Source: Bolinopsis microptera (taxonomy: Eukaryota; Ctenophora; Tentaculata; Lobata; Bolinopsidae). Taken from it: a DNA stretch of 64,000 nucleotides. The DNA lies in NCBI RefSeq assembly GCF_026151205.1, contig NC_087078.1, positions 2,001,675 to 2,065,674 on the forward strand. Reading direction: 5' to 3'. Of this stretch, positions 32,332 through 44,375 are shown piece after piece. The number at the start of each line of letters is the position of its first letter. Within the stretch, counting starts at the first letter, position 1. The notes beneath the pieces were generated by a model. The model did not search any database. It had not been told where the DNA came from and was given only the letters and a program-made list of their open reading frames with translations. A program made the position numbers and the translations under genes.

Positions 32332-33039
32332 CGGCCGGAGTGCACGAAAGAGGCTTCTAACGTGTACCAAAGGGGGTATAATAGTAAAGGGGTATATTAG
32401 TAAATGGGGTACATAGTATACCCACAATAAATGCAACGGTCGTGCTTGCCAGCACTGTGATAGATATCACGACAATCTGTCGTAAAACAGGGGTTCTAGA
32501 AAACCCACTTCCCGATGCTCCTGAAACCTGAAACTTTTTTTGCAGTCGATTTGGTCAACGTCTAGACGCCCTGAAAAATTTCAGATCTCTAACTCAATTT
32601 TAACATGGTTTTTAAGGCACCTGAATATGGCGATTTTGGGTTTTTTACCGAATTTCGTATAACAGTGCTGGCGAGTATTTTATGCAAATTTCTTAAAAAT
32701 CTCAACATAACTATTTTTTATTCCTGTCGTCTTTGACATCAAATTAGAATGTTTTGAACTAAAAATAAATCTGCTGAACGACTTCCGATGAGTCTTATAA
32801 TGCCTGAAAAACTCCTGCCGGAGGCGGCGGCCTTCGGCCGCCGCCTCCGGCCGGAGTGCACGCTTCGCGTGCACGAAAGAGGCTTCCAATGTGTACCAAA
32901 GGGGGTATAATAGTAATGGGGGTATAATAGTAAAGGGGGTACAATAGTAAAGGGGGTACATAGTATACCCCAAATAAAGACACCGCTCGTGCTTGCCAGC
33001 ACTGTGATAAGGGCGACGGTAATGCTTGCCAGCATTGTG

Positions 33040-34180
33040 ATTTTATATTATTATCCCGTACTTTCACCAATTAAAATCGACTTTTCGTCAAAACAAGCGT
33101 CAAAATGCTGGTAGAATTCCAATTCGAAAACAAAATTTTATAACGAATTGCATTTCCCGCTCGTTAAGCATTTTTCTAAGAAATTCAAACTATAATTTGT
33201 GATTTTTAGGCACTTTCCGAGAAGTAAGGATGATGAAACCTTGTCATAAATCTCAAAAGTCGACAAAGCACCTTAAAAACATAGTGGGTGCAGTTTAAAT
33301 TTGACAGCAGCTAGCCCAGAGCAATTACAGAATTGAAATCTTTAAAGTCAATTTGCACAAAATGAACCTTGTGTTACTTAAGCACTTTTGTCAGAAAACG
33401 GCAGGACCATGTGTTGAGTCTACGGCGGCGCCCGGCCAATAGCCTCACAAATTGTTTTGCCAGACTTGTATAACCGCGTCATAGTACTCAAGCGAACAAC
33501 CATCCCCTGTTCGCTAGGGCCGTTACTGCAGAAAGCCTCACGTCTAGAAGTAGAACAATTGATCATTTGTCGCTCCTCATCGTAGAGCATCCTTGTCTCG
33601 TTACTTGTCACATGCACTTTTTCTAAAGAGGAACTGTATAAATTCCTACTTATTATTATTATTATACAGAAAGAAAATTTGTAGTAGATTTTCAAAGACG
33701 ACTGATAATATTGCGGACGCCACACCAGCAATATGACAACCATACCATAATCCCACATTCCCATGCACCTTTATAGTGCTTAGCACTGTCCCAACTGCCA
33801 AAATATTGCCAACACTTTTTGCTCAACAGAATTGCTAACTACAGTTATACACTGTGCCTCAAAGAATATGGTGGAAATCACGTGAGGGTGAGATGGTAGG
33901 CCGGTATTTGTAGTGTAGTGCTGACACCTAAACAGTGCAGTAGGACGGTAGAATGCAAATGTGGAAGTAATTCATTAGGGGTATTTTTGCGATTCTGTTT
34001 AAATCACTCATCACTCTCTTCGCTAGCCTCACCACTCTTAAATCATGGTTTTTCTCAGTCTACTCAACACAATATTGTTATCAGATTACATAGGATAGTC
34101 GTATAAAATCTGACTTTTATCTCACTAATAAGCCTCTCCCAACAGATTCATCACATTAAATAATAAGGATAAGTCGAAAA
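33040..34180. repeat. Unit B upstream region of the LINE
   Basis: Homologous to 1,037-1,556 and, from about 33,400, to unit C at 56,384-57,150. It has no open frame of note. It is presumably 5' flank or eroded ORF2 sequence upstream of the RT palm. Confidence 0.6.
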
Positions 34181-34182
34181 GG

Positions 34183-35397
34183 GTTCGGATCAGGAGAGGG
34201 TGCCCCCAAGGTGGCATCCTTTCCCCTTTCCTCTGGAACCTGGTAGTCGATGATCTTCTGGCCTACAACGCAAGAGATCCATACCAGGTTATCTGCAAGC
34301 TTTTGCGGACGATCTGATTTCTCTAGCAGAGGGGAATGATTTAGATATCATCTGGAACAGAGCACGCAAAACCATTAACACAATAAAAAAATGGTGCCAA
34401 ACCAAAGGTCTATCCATAAGCGCACTCAAAACACAAATAGTCATGTTTACCTGGAATAAGAAATGGACACTAAGACCTGTGGTGGTGGGTAACACCACTA
34501 TAGGTCTACCAAAATCTGCCAAATTCTTAGGAGTGACCCTCGACAGCAAGCTCAATTTTAATGAACATATCACCAATACCACCAAAAAAGCTACGGCATC
34601 CCTTATGCAATGTAAAAGAGCCCCAAAACATGCAAATGGATGTACACCGCTGTCATCAGACCTATTCTATCATACTGCTGTAGTATATGGATTAGGGCAA
34701 TCCAAACAGACACCAACGCGAGGAAGTTCAAACGAGTTCAGGCATTGGCATTGAGAATGATGTCTGGTGCCATGCCTATTGCCTAGTACTCCCTTCATCG
34801 CACTGAACCACCTCACTAACACTTAAGAAATCATACTTTTCCTGAGAGGCGAAGCAGCAAAGGGTACTGCCAGGCTTCAAGCCTATGGTAGCCTAACCCT
34901 CGAAACTATCGCCCCCAGAAAAGCTGTACCATCACAACTCACACCACTATCAACAAACAATTCATGGTAGACCTCAACATACCACCCAAAGCAGAGAGAG
35001 ACCTATCTATACCAACTATGATGCTTGAACGACGCTTCACGGTCACCACTCCTGGAGCTGACAACATTGAATATAGAGGCTCACTCCAAAACAGCATCGA
35101 CAACATACCCAGTGATACCATCACAAAGCTACACAGATGAGTCACGCACAGACTCGGGTAACGGGGCTGATTATATTATCACCACTGACAACAACAACAC
35201 TACACTAGAGGAAAGATCATTCAAGCTTCCCGATTATTGCATCGTTTATCAAACAGAACTCACTGCCATCATCGAAGCTTGTAAATATCTCTCAACTTAT
35301 ACCAACACACACACATCATCATATGGTCAGACAGTCTCTCCTCTATTCAAGCTATATCCTCACCATCAACGAGGAGTAGAACTAATAGAGACTGTTA
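34183..35397 (+). pseudogene. LINE ORF2 remnant (unit B): RT palm to RNase H
   Basis: RT motif RGCPQGGILSPFLWNL lies at about 34,192-34,240, and FADDLISLAEGNDL at 34,302-34,343 after a one-base frame change. It continues through KTQIVMFTW and AKFLGVTLDSKLNFNEHITN to QCKRA. A 26-bp loss then breaks the frame near 34,620. A conserved block follows without a continuous frame, up to RNase H (SYTDESRTDSGNGADY at about 35,122 and YQTELTAIIEACKYL at about 35,250). RNase H is split at 35,397 by the 9.85-kb element and continues at 45,248. It belongs with I/Jockey-like LINEs. Non-functional. Confidence 0.85.
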
Positions 35398-35715
35398 GGA
35401 AAGTTGGTCGTTTAGCTCCGGACAGTCTATGCACGGTCCCTGCACGGTCCCTGCACGGTCCATGCAACAACAAAAGAACACTCCATGCGCGGTCCCTGCA
35501 CGGTCCCTGCACAATGAACACTTGATGCACGGTCTATGCACGGTCCCTGCACAGTAACATATGAACACCGGCTAGTAGCCACTTTTGTAATAACAGCTCC
35601 TCAACTTCACATTACCAAATCGGCTACTAACCGGCACTTAAAAAGTGGTCACTAGCCGGCTACTAGCCGGCTAGTGACCACAAATCGGCTACTAACCGGC
35701 TACTAGGCGGTCAAC
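35398..35715. repeat. Left terminal inverted repeat
   Basis: After the 28-bp tip come GCACGGTCCCT-type 11-mers (35,430-35,560). A unique AACAGCTCCTCAACTTCACA stretch follows (35,600-35,625), then CCGGCTAGTAG-type 11-mers to about 35,710. The same order is found inverted at the right end, ending near 44,900. Confidence 0.85.
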
Positions 35716-38700
35716 ATGCGGACCATAAGAAACAGATATACCGCTCCTTCACCTCCTCCTAAATGTGATTGTGGGTCTACCGGTCACATCTCCGCCATCT
35801 GCTCCAGAAGTACTTACAGTCCCGACCTTCCCTCCATCACCTGTACTGCCTGCATTATGACTGTTAGAAGCGCTTACAGAGAGGACCCAGATGTACTACA
35901 GATTATAGTACACATCGATCCATGCTCCACGCACTCTACACCCTCAATTCGACCAAACATACCTACCCCCACCACCAATCACCGACTTGGAACCTCTTCA
36001 ACTTCAAGACCTCCCCCAACCCCTCCTCCCACTGTTCCAGGACTAGCTCCTCGTCCCGCTCCTGTTCAGCAACCTCCTCCCGCTGCTGCTCAGCAACCTC
36101 CTCCCGCTGCTGTTCCTCAACCTCCCCCCGCTGCTGCTCCTCAACCTCCTCCCGCTGCTGCTGCTCAGCAACCTCCCGCTGCTGCTCCTCAACCTCCTCC
36201 CGCTGCTGCTGCTCAGCAACCTCCTCCCGCTGCTGCTGCTCAGCAACCTCCCCCCGCTGCTGTTCAGCAACCTCCCCCCGCTGCTGCTCAGCAACCTCCT
36301 CCCGCTGCTGTTCAGCAACCTCCCCCCGCCGCTGCTCAGCAACCTCCTCCCGCTGCTGCTCAGCAACCTCCTCCCGCTGCTGTTCAGCAACCTCCCCCCG
36401 CTGCTGCTGCTCAGCAACCTCCTCCCGCTGCTGCTCAGCAACCTCCCCCCGCTGCTGCTCAGCAACCTCCTCCCGCTGCTGTTCAGCAACCTCCCCCCGC
36501 CGCTGCTCAGCAACCTCCTCCCGCTGCTGCTCAGCAACCTCCTCCCGCTGCTGTTCAGCAACCTCCCCCCGCTGCTGCTGCTCAGCAACCTCCTCCCGCT
36601 GCTGCTCAGCAACCTCCTCCCGCTGCTGTTCAGCAACCTCCCCCCGCCGCTGCTCAGCAACCTCCTCCCGCTGCTGCTCAGCAACCTCCTCCCGCTGCTG
36701 TTCAGCAACCTCCCCCCGCTGCTGCTGCTCAGCAACCTCCTCCCGCTGCTGCTCAGCAACCTCCTCCCGCTGCTGCTCAGCAACCTCCTCCCGCTGCTGC
36801 TCAGCAACCTCCTCCCGCTGCTGCTCCTCAACCTCCTCCCGCTGCTGCTCCTCAACCTCCTCCCGCTGCTGCTGCTCAGCAACCTCCTCCCGCTGCTGTT
36901 CAGCAACCTCCCCCCGCTGCTGCTGCTCAGCAACCTCCCCCCGCTGCTGCTGCTCAGCAACCTCCTCCCGCTGCTGCTCAGCAACCTCCCCCCGCTGCTG
37001 CTGCTCAGCAACCTCCCCCCGCTGCTGCTCAGCAACCTCCTCCCGCTGCTGCTCAGCAACCTCCTCCCGCTGCTGCTCAGCAACCTCCTCCCGCTGCTAC
37101 TCCTCAACCTCCTCCCGTTGCTGCTGCTCAGCAACCTCCTCCCGCTGCTGCTCCTCAACCTCCTCCCGCTGCTGCTGCTCAGCAACCTCCTCCCGCTGCT
37201 GTTCAGCAACCTCCCCCCGCTGCTGCTGCTCAGCAACCTCCCCCCGCTGCTGCTGCTCAGCAACCTCCTCCCGCTGCTGCTCAGCAACCTCCCCCCGCTG
37301 CTGTTCAGCAACCTCCTCCCGCTGCTGCTCAGCAACCTCCTCCTGCTGCTGTTCAGCAACCTCCTCCCGCTGCTGTTCAGCAACCTCCTCCCGCTGCTGT
37401 TCCTCAACCTCCCCCCGCTGCTGCTCAGCAACCTCCTCCCGCTGCTGCTGCTCAGCAACCTCCCCCCGCTGCTGCTCAGCAACCTCCCCCCGCTGCTGCT
37501 GCTCAGCAACCTCCCGCTGCTGCTCAGCAACCTCCTCCCGCTGCTGCTGCTCCTCAACCTCCTCCCGCTGCTGCTCAGCAACCTCCTCCCGCTGCTGCTC
37601 CTCAACCTCATCCCGCTGCTGCTGCTCAGCAACCTCCTCCCGCTGCTGCTCCTCAACCTCCCCCCGCTGCTGCTCAGCAACCTCCTCCCGCTGCTGCTCA
37701 GCAACCTCCTCCCGCTGCTGCTCCTCAACCTCCTCCCGCTGCTGCTCCTCAACCTCCCCCCGCTGCTGCTGCTCAGCAACCTCCTCCCGCTGCTGCTCCT
37801 CAACCTCCTCCCGCTGCTGCTCAGCAACCTCCTCCCGCTGCTGCTGCTCAGCAACCTCCTCCCGCTGCTGCTCCTCAACCTCCCCCCGCTGCTGCTGCTT
37901 AGCAACCTCCCCCCGCTGCAGCTCAGCAACCTCCTCCCGCTGCTGCTCCTCAACCTCCCCCCGCTGCTGCTGCTTAGCAACCTCCCCCCGCTGCAGCTCA
38001 GCAACCTCCCCCCGCTGCTGCTGCTCAGCAACCTCCCCCCGCTGCTGCTGCTCAGCAACCTCCCCCCGCTGCTGCTGCTCAGCAACCTCCTCCCGCTGCT
38101 GCTCAGCAACCTCCTCCCGCTGCTGCTCCTCAACCTCCCCCCGCTGCTGCTGCTCAGCAACCTCCCCCCGCTGCTGCTCAGCAACCTCCTCCCGCTGCTG
38201 CTCCTCAACCTCCCCCCGCTGCTGCTGCTCAGCAACCTCCCCCCGCTGCTGCTGCTCAGCAACCTCCCCCCGCTGCTGCTGCTCAGCAACCTCCCCCCGC
38301 TGCTGCTGCTCAGCAACCTCCCCTCGCCGCTGCTGCTCAGCAACCTCCCCCCGCTGCTGCTCAGCAACCTCCTCCCGCTGCTGTTCAGCAACCTCCTCCC
38401 GCTGCTGCTCCTCAACCTCCCCCCGCTGCTGCTGCTCAGCAACCTCCTCCCGCTGCTGCTCCTCAACCTCCCCCCGCTGCTGCTGCTCAGCAACCTCCTC
38501 CCGCTACTGTTCAGCAACCTCCTCCCGCTGCTGCTGCTCCTCAACCTCCCCCCGCTGCTGCTGCTCAGCAACCTCCCCCCGCTGCTGCTCCTCAACCTCC
38601 CCCCGCTGCTGTTCAGCAACCTCCCCCCGCTGCTGCTCCTCAACCTCCCCCCGCTGCTGTTCAGCAACCTCCCCCCGCTGCTGCTCCTCAACCTCCCCCC

Positions 38701-41700
38701 GCTGCTGTTCAGCAACCTCCCCCCGCTGCTGCTCCTCAACCTCCCCCCGCTGCTGCTGCTCAGCAACCTCCCCCCGCTGCTGCTCAGCAACCTCCTCCCG
38801 CTGCTGTTCAGCAACCTCCTCCCGCTGCTGCTCCTCAACCTCCTCCCGCTGCTGCTCCTCAACCTCCTCCCGCTGCTGCTCCTCAACCTCCTCCCGCTGC
38901 TGTTCAGCAACCTCCTCCCCCCGCTGCTGCTCAGCAACCTCCTCCCGCTGCTGCTCCTCAACCTCCCCCCGCTGCTGCTGCTCAGCAACCTCCCCCCGCT
39001 GCTGCTCAGCAACCTCCTCCCGCTGCTGTTCAGCAACCTCCTCCCGCTGCTGCTCCTCAACCTCCTCCCGCTGCTGCTCCTCAACCTCCTCCCGCTGCTG
39101 CTCCTCAACCTCCTCCCGCTGCTGCTCCTCAACCTCCCCCCGCTGCTGTTCAGCAACCTCCCCCCGCTGCTGCTCCTCAACCTCCCCCCGCTGCTGCTGC
39201 TCAGCAACCTCCCCCCGCTGCTGCTCAGCAACCTCCTCCCGCTGCTGTTCAGCAACCTCCTCCCGCTGCTGCTCCTCAACCTCCTCCCGCTGCTGCTCCT
39301 CAACCTCCTCCCGCTGCTGCTCCTCAACCTCCTCCCGCTGCTGTTCAGCAACCTCCTCCCCCCGCTGCTGCTCAGCAACCTCCTCCCGCTGCTGCTGCTC
39401 AGCAACCTCCCCCCGCCGCTGCTGCTCAGCAACCTCCTCCCGCTGCTGCTGCTCAGCAACCTCCCCCCGCCGCTGCTGCTCAGCAACCTCCCCCCGCTGC
39501 TGCTGCTCAGCAACCTCCTCCCGCTGCTGCTGCTCAGCAACCTCCCCCCGCTGCTGCTGCTCAGCAACCTCCCCCCGCTGCTGCTGCTCAGCATTCTCCC
39601 CCCGCCGCTGCTGCTCAGCAACCTCTTCCCGCTGCTGTTCAGCAACCTCCTCCCGCTGCTGCTCCTCAACCTCCTCCCGCTGCTGCTCAGCAACCTCCTC
39701 CCGCTGCTGCTGCTCAGCAACCTCCCCCCGCTGCTTTTCAGCAACCTCCTCCCGCTGCTGCTCCTCAACCTCCTCCCGCTGCTGCTCCTCAACCTCCCCC
39801 CGCTGCTGCTGCTCAGCAACCTCCCCCCGCTGCTGCTGCTCAGCAACCTCCCCCCGCTGCTGCTGCTCCTCAACCTCCTCCCGCTGCTGCTCCTCAACCT
39901 CCTCCCGCTGCTGCTCCTCAACCTCCTCCCGCTGCTGCTCCTCAACCTCCCCCCGCTGCTGCTGCTCAGCAACCTCCTCCCGCTGCTGCTCAGCAACCTC
40001 CTCCCGCTGCTGCTCCTCAACCTCCTCCCGCTGCTGCTCCTCAACCTCCCCCCGCTGCTGCTGCTCAGCAACCTCCTCCCGCTGCTGCTCCTCAACCTCC
40101 TCCCGCTGCTGCTGCTCAGCAACCTCCCCCCGCTGCTGCTCAGCAACCTCTTCCCGCTGCTGTTCAGCAACCTCCTTCCGCTGCTGCTCCTCAACCTCCT
40201 CCCGCTGCTGCTCAGCAACCTCCTCCCGCTGCTGCTGCTCAGCAACCTCCCCCCGCTGCTTTTCAGCAACCTCCTCCCGCTGCTGCTCCTCAACCTCCTC
40301 CCGCTGCTGCTCCTCAACCTCCCCCCGCTGCTGCTGCTCAGCAACCTCCCCCCGCTGCTGCTGCTCAGCAACCTCCCCCCGCTGCTGCTGCTCAGCAACC
40401 TCCCCCCGCTGCTGCTCAGCAACCTCCTCCCGCTGCTGCTGCTCAGCAACCTCCTCCCGCTGCTGCTCCTCAACCTCCTCCCGCTGCTGCTGCTCAGCAA
40501 CCTCCTCCCGCTGCTGTTCAGCAACCTCCCCCCGCTAATGCTGCTCAGCAACCTCCCCCCGCTGCTGCTGCTCAGCAACCTCCCCCCGCTGCTGCTGCTC
40601 AGCAACCTCCCCCCGCCGCTGCTGCTCAGCAACCTCCCCCCGCTGCTGCTCAGCAACCTCCTCCCGCTGCTGTTCAGCAACCTCCTCCCGCTGCTGCTCC
40701 TCAACCTCCTCCCGCTTCTGCTCAGCAACCTCCTCCCGCTGCTGCTGCTCAGCAACCTCCCCCCGCTGCTGCTCAGCAACCTCTTCCCGCTGCTGTTCAG
40801 CAACCTCCTTCCGCTGCTGCTCCTCAACCTCCTCCCGCTGCTGCTCAGCAACCTCCTCCCGCTGCTGCTGCTCAGCAACCTCCCCCCGCTGCTTTTCAGC
40901 AACCTCCTCCCGCTGCTGCTCCTCAACCTCCTCCCGCTGCTGCTCCTCAACCTCCCCCCGCTGCTGCTGCTCAGCAACCTCCCCCCGCTGCTGCTGCTCA
41001 GCAACCTCCCCCCGCTGCTGCTGCTCAGCAACCTCCCCCCGCTGCTGCTCAGCAACCTCCTCCCGCTGCTGCTGCTCAGCAACCTCCTCCCGCTGCTGCT
41101 CCTCAACCTCCTCCCGCTGCTGCTGCTCAGCAACCTCCTCCCGCTGCTGTTCAGCAACCTCCTCCCGCTGCTGTTCAGCAACCTCCTCCCGCTGCTGCTG
41201 CTCAGCAACCTCCCCCCGCCGCTGCTGCTCAGCAACCTCCCCCCGCTGCTGCTCAGCAACCTCCTCCCGCTGCTGTTCAGCAACCTCCTCCCGCTGCTGC
41301 TCCTCAACCTCCTCCCGCTTCTGCTCAGCAACCTCCTCCCGCTGCTGCTGCTCAGCAACCTCCCCCCGCTGCTGCTCAGCAACCACCTCCCGCTGCTGCT
41401 CCTCAACCTCCTCCCGCTGCTGCTCCTCAACCTCCCCCCGCTGCTGCTGCTCAGCAACCTCCCCCCGCTGCTGCTGCTCAGCAACCTCCCCCCGCTGCTG
41501 CTGCTCAGCAACCTCCCCCCGCTGCTGCTCAGCAACCTCCTCTCGCTGCTGCTCCTCAACCTCCCCCCGCTGCTGCTGCTCAGCAACCTCCCCCCGCTGC
41601 TGCTCAGCAACCTCCTCCCGCTGCTGCTCCTCAACCTCCCCCCGCTGCTGCTGCTCAGCAACCTCCCCCCGCTGCTGCTGCTCAGCAACCTCCCCCCGCT

Positions 41701-44220
41701 GCTGCTGCTCAGCAACCTCCTCCCGCTGCTGCTCAGCAACCTCCTCCCGCTGCTGCTCCTCAACCTCCCCCCGCTGCTGCTGCTCAGCAACCTCCCCCCG
41801 CTGCTGCTCAGCAACCTCCTCCCGCTGCTGCTCCTCAACCTCCCCCCGCTGCTGCTGCTCAGCAACCTCCCCCCGCTGCTGCTGCTCAGCAACCTCCCCC
41901 CGCTGCTGCTGCTCAGCAACCTCCCCCCGCTGCTGCTGCTCAGCAACCTCCCCCCGCCGCTGCTGCTCAGCAACCTCCCCCCGCTGCTGCTCAGCAACCT
42001 CCTCCCGCTGCTGTTCAGCAACCTCCCCCCGCTGCTGCTCAGCAACCTCCTCCCGCTGCTGTTCAGCAACCTCCTCCCGCTGCTGCTCCTCAACCTCCTC
42101 CCGCTGCTGCTCAGCAACCTCCTCCCGCTGCTGCTCCTCAACCTCCCCCCGCTGCTGTTCAGCAACCTCCCCCCGCTGCTGCTCCTCAACCTCCCCCCGC
42201 TGCTGCTGCTCAGCAACCTCCCCCCGCTGCTGCTCAGCAACCTCCTCCCGCTGCTGTTCAGCAACCTCCTCCCGCTGCTGCTCCTCAACCTCCTCCCGCT
42301 GCTGCTCCTCAACCTCCTCCCGCTGCTGCTCCTCAACCTCCTCCCGCTGCTGTTCAGCAACCTCCTCCCCCCGCTGCTGCTCAGCAACCTCCTCCCGCTG
42401 CTGCTGCTCAGCAACCTCCCCCCGCCGCTGCTGCTCAGCAACCTCCCCCCGCTGCTGCTCAGCAACCTCCTCCCGCTGCTGTTCAGCAACCTCCCCCCGC
42501 TGCTGCTCAGCAACCTCCTCCCGCTGCTGCTCAGCAACCTCCTCCTGCTGCTGCTCAGCAACCTCCCCCCGCCGCTGCTGCTCAGCAACCTCCTCCCGCT
42601 GCTGCTCCTCAACCTCCCCCCGCTGCTGCTGCTCAGCAACCTCCCCCCGCTGCTGCTGCTCAGCAACCTCCCCCCGCTGCTGCTGCTCAGCAACCTCCCC
42701 CCGCTGCTGCTGCTCAGCAACCTCCCCCCGCCGCTGCTGCTCAGCAACCTCCCCCCGCTGCTGCTCAGCAACCTCCTCCCGCTGCTGTTCAGCAACCTCC
42801 CCCCGCTGCTGCTCAGCAACCTCCTCCCGCTGCTGCTCAGCAACCTCCTCCTGCTGCTGCTCAGCAACCTCCCCCCGCCGCTGCTGCTCAGCAACCTCCT
42901 CCCGCTGCTGCTCCTCAACCTCCCCCCGCTGCTGCTGCTCAGCAACCTCCCCCCGCTGCTGCTGCTCAGCAACCTCCCCCCGCTGCTGCTGCTCAGCAAC
43001 CTCCTCCCGCTGCTGCTCAGCAACCTCCTCCCGCTGCTGCTCCTCAACCTCCCCCCGCTGCTGCTGCTCAGCAACCTCCCCCCGCTGCTGCTCAGCAACC
43101 TCCTCCCGCTGCTGCTCCTCAACCTCCCCCCGCTGCTGCTGCTCAGCAACCTCCTCCCGCTGCTGCTGCTCAACCTCCCCCCGCTGCTGCTGCTCAGCAA
43201 CCTCCCCCCGCTGCTGCTGCTCAGCAACCTCCCCCCGCTGCTGTTCAGCAACCTCCTCCCGCTGCTGCTGCTCAGCAACCTCCTCCCGCTGCTGTTCAGC
43301 AACCTCCTCCCGCTGCTGCTGCTCAGCAACCTCCTCCCGCTGCTGTTCAGCAACCTCCCCCCGCTGCTGCTCCTCAACCTCCTCCCGCTGCTGCTCCTCA
43401 ACCTCCTCCCGCTGCTGCTCCTCAACCTCCTCCCGCTGCTGCTCCTCAACCTCCCCCCGCTGCTGCTGCTCAGCAACCTCCTCCCGCTGCTGCTCAGCAA
43501 CCTCCTCCCGCTGCTGCTCCTCAACCTCCTCCCGCTGCTGCTCCTCAACCTCCCCCCGCTGCTGCTGCTCAGCAACCTCCTCCCGCTGCTGCTCCTCAAC
43601 CTCCTCCCGCTGCTGCTGCTCAGCAACCTCCCCCCGCTGCTGCTCAGCAACCTCCCCCCGCTGCTGTTCAGCAACCTCCTCCCGCTGCTGCTCCTCAACC
43701 TCCTCCCGCTGCTGCTGCTCAGCAACCTCCCGCTGCTGCTCAGCAACCTCCTCCCGCTGCTGCTCCTCAACCTCCTCCCGCTGCTGCTCCTCGACCTCCC
43801 CCCGCTGCTGCTGCTCAACCTCCTCCCGCTGCTGCTCAGCAACCTCCTCCCGCTCAGCAACCTCCTCCTATCCGCAGAACGAGGCGGATATTCTCTTTAG
43901 ACAGGGTTATAGCGGAGTACGACACTGTGGTGAAGCTTGTTAACTCTGGACTTTCAAAGTTTACCGCTCTGGAGCAGATCAACATTTCTAGGAGCCAGTT
44001 TTCAAGGAAAAGATGCATCGCTGAAGCAGCGAAAGTGGATCTACCAGGAGTACAACACGCTCTTCTTCAACTTCGAGAAGTCACACTTCCTAATTTATAC
44101 CCCTTCTCAAGCGAGATCTGCAACTGCAATCTTGCTACTCTTAGGACCCTTTATACCCAAGGCGTCGTCCTAGCGCCCAGAGACAACTACACTGCTCCTC
44201 CTCCACCTCGAAGAAATTAA
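35716..44220 (+). CDS. Giant PPPAAAQQ-repeat protein of the TIR element, two internal TAG codons
   Basis: ATG 35,716 and the TAA at 44,218-44,220 share one frame, 2,835 codons apart. The N-terminal 110 residues include a zinc-knuckle-like CDCGSTGHISAIC and a CTAC pair. About 2,600 residues of 8-10-residue PPPAAAQQ/PPPAAAPQ repeats follow (36,061-43,870). The C-terminal 115 residues are well-ordered: RRTRRIFSLDRVIAEYD, VKLVNSGLSKFTALEQINIS, RSQFSRKRCIAEA (helix-turn-helix-like), then RDNYTAPPPPRRN, echoing the N-terminal NRYTAPSPPPK. Repeat-length changes keep the frame throughout. Two TAG codons (37,900-37,902 and 37,975-37,977), each a CAG change, break it. AATAAA at 44,347 may be its polyadenylation signal. 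The function is unknown. Confidence 0.6.
36061..43870. repeat. 7.8-kb codon-length minisatellite (24-30-bp units)
   Basis: The unit is CCTCC(T/C)CCCGCTGCTGCT with CAGCAA or CCTCAA and 0-1 extra GCT, in about 300 copies. Higher-order copies of 100-700 bp are visible; for example 40,060-40,480 and 40,700-41,130 are nearly the same. Because all units are multiples of 3 and lack stop-forming words, several frames on both strands stay open for thousands of codons. Those other frames are not annotated as genes. Confidence 0.95.
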
Positions 44221-44375
44221 ATATTTTCAGTTTTATTTTTTATTTTTCATATAAATGTTGTAATAGATTTTGAAACTTACTTTCAAATAACTTGTTTCAA
44301 ATAATTTGGTTCAAATAACTTGTTTCAAATAACTTGTTTATTTGGCAATAAATAAATTCCTTCTACAAAACGAAG

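Larger units (their letters stand above)
26627..33039. repeat. 6.4-kb insertion of foldback/satellite units in unit B
   Basis: The matching point near 1,036 has none of this sequence. The insertion contains three foldback modules (26,641-26,960, 28,369-28,884 and 29,927-30,432) and a degenerate fourth. Each is followed by a related body of about 1.0-1.4 kb starting ATCATCTCTTTTTGATTATA. Two tandem ~500-bp blocks (31,950-32,450 and 32,460-33,035) end it. No protein-coding gene is supported. Bodies 2 and 3 are much more alike than either is to body 1. Confidence 0.75.

Noticed and set aside
36043-43860. 2,605-codon minus-strand frame (LLSSSGRR-type repeats)
   Set aside because: It is the complement of the PPPAAAQQ minisatellite, which lacks stop-forming words in several frames. 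It has no unique head or tail.
37118-43900. 2,260-codon plus-strand leucine-rich frame and the 1,538-codon cysteine/serine-rich frame (35,922-40,538)
   Set aside because: Other frames of the same repeat. Only the frame shared by the conserved N- and C-terminal segments is supported.
35716-44220. Viral glycoprotein or mucin-like host gene
   Set aside because: There is no signal peptide or membrane segment, and the frame lies wholly between transposon termini.
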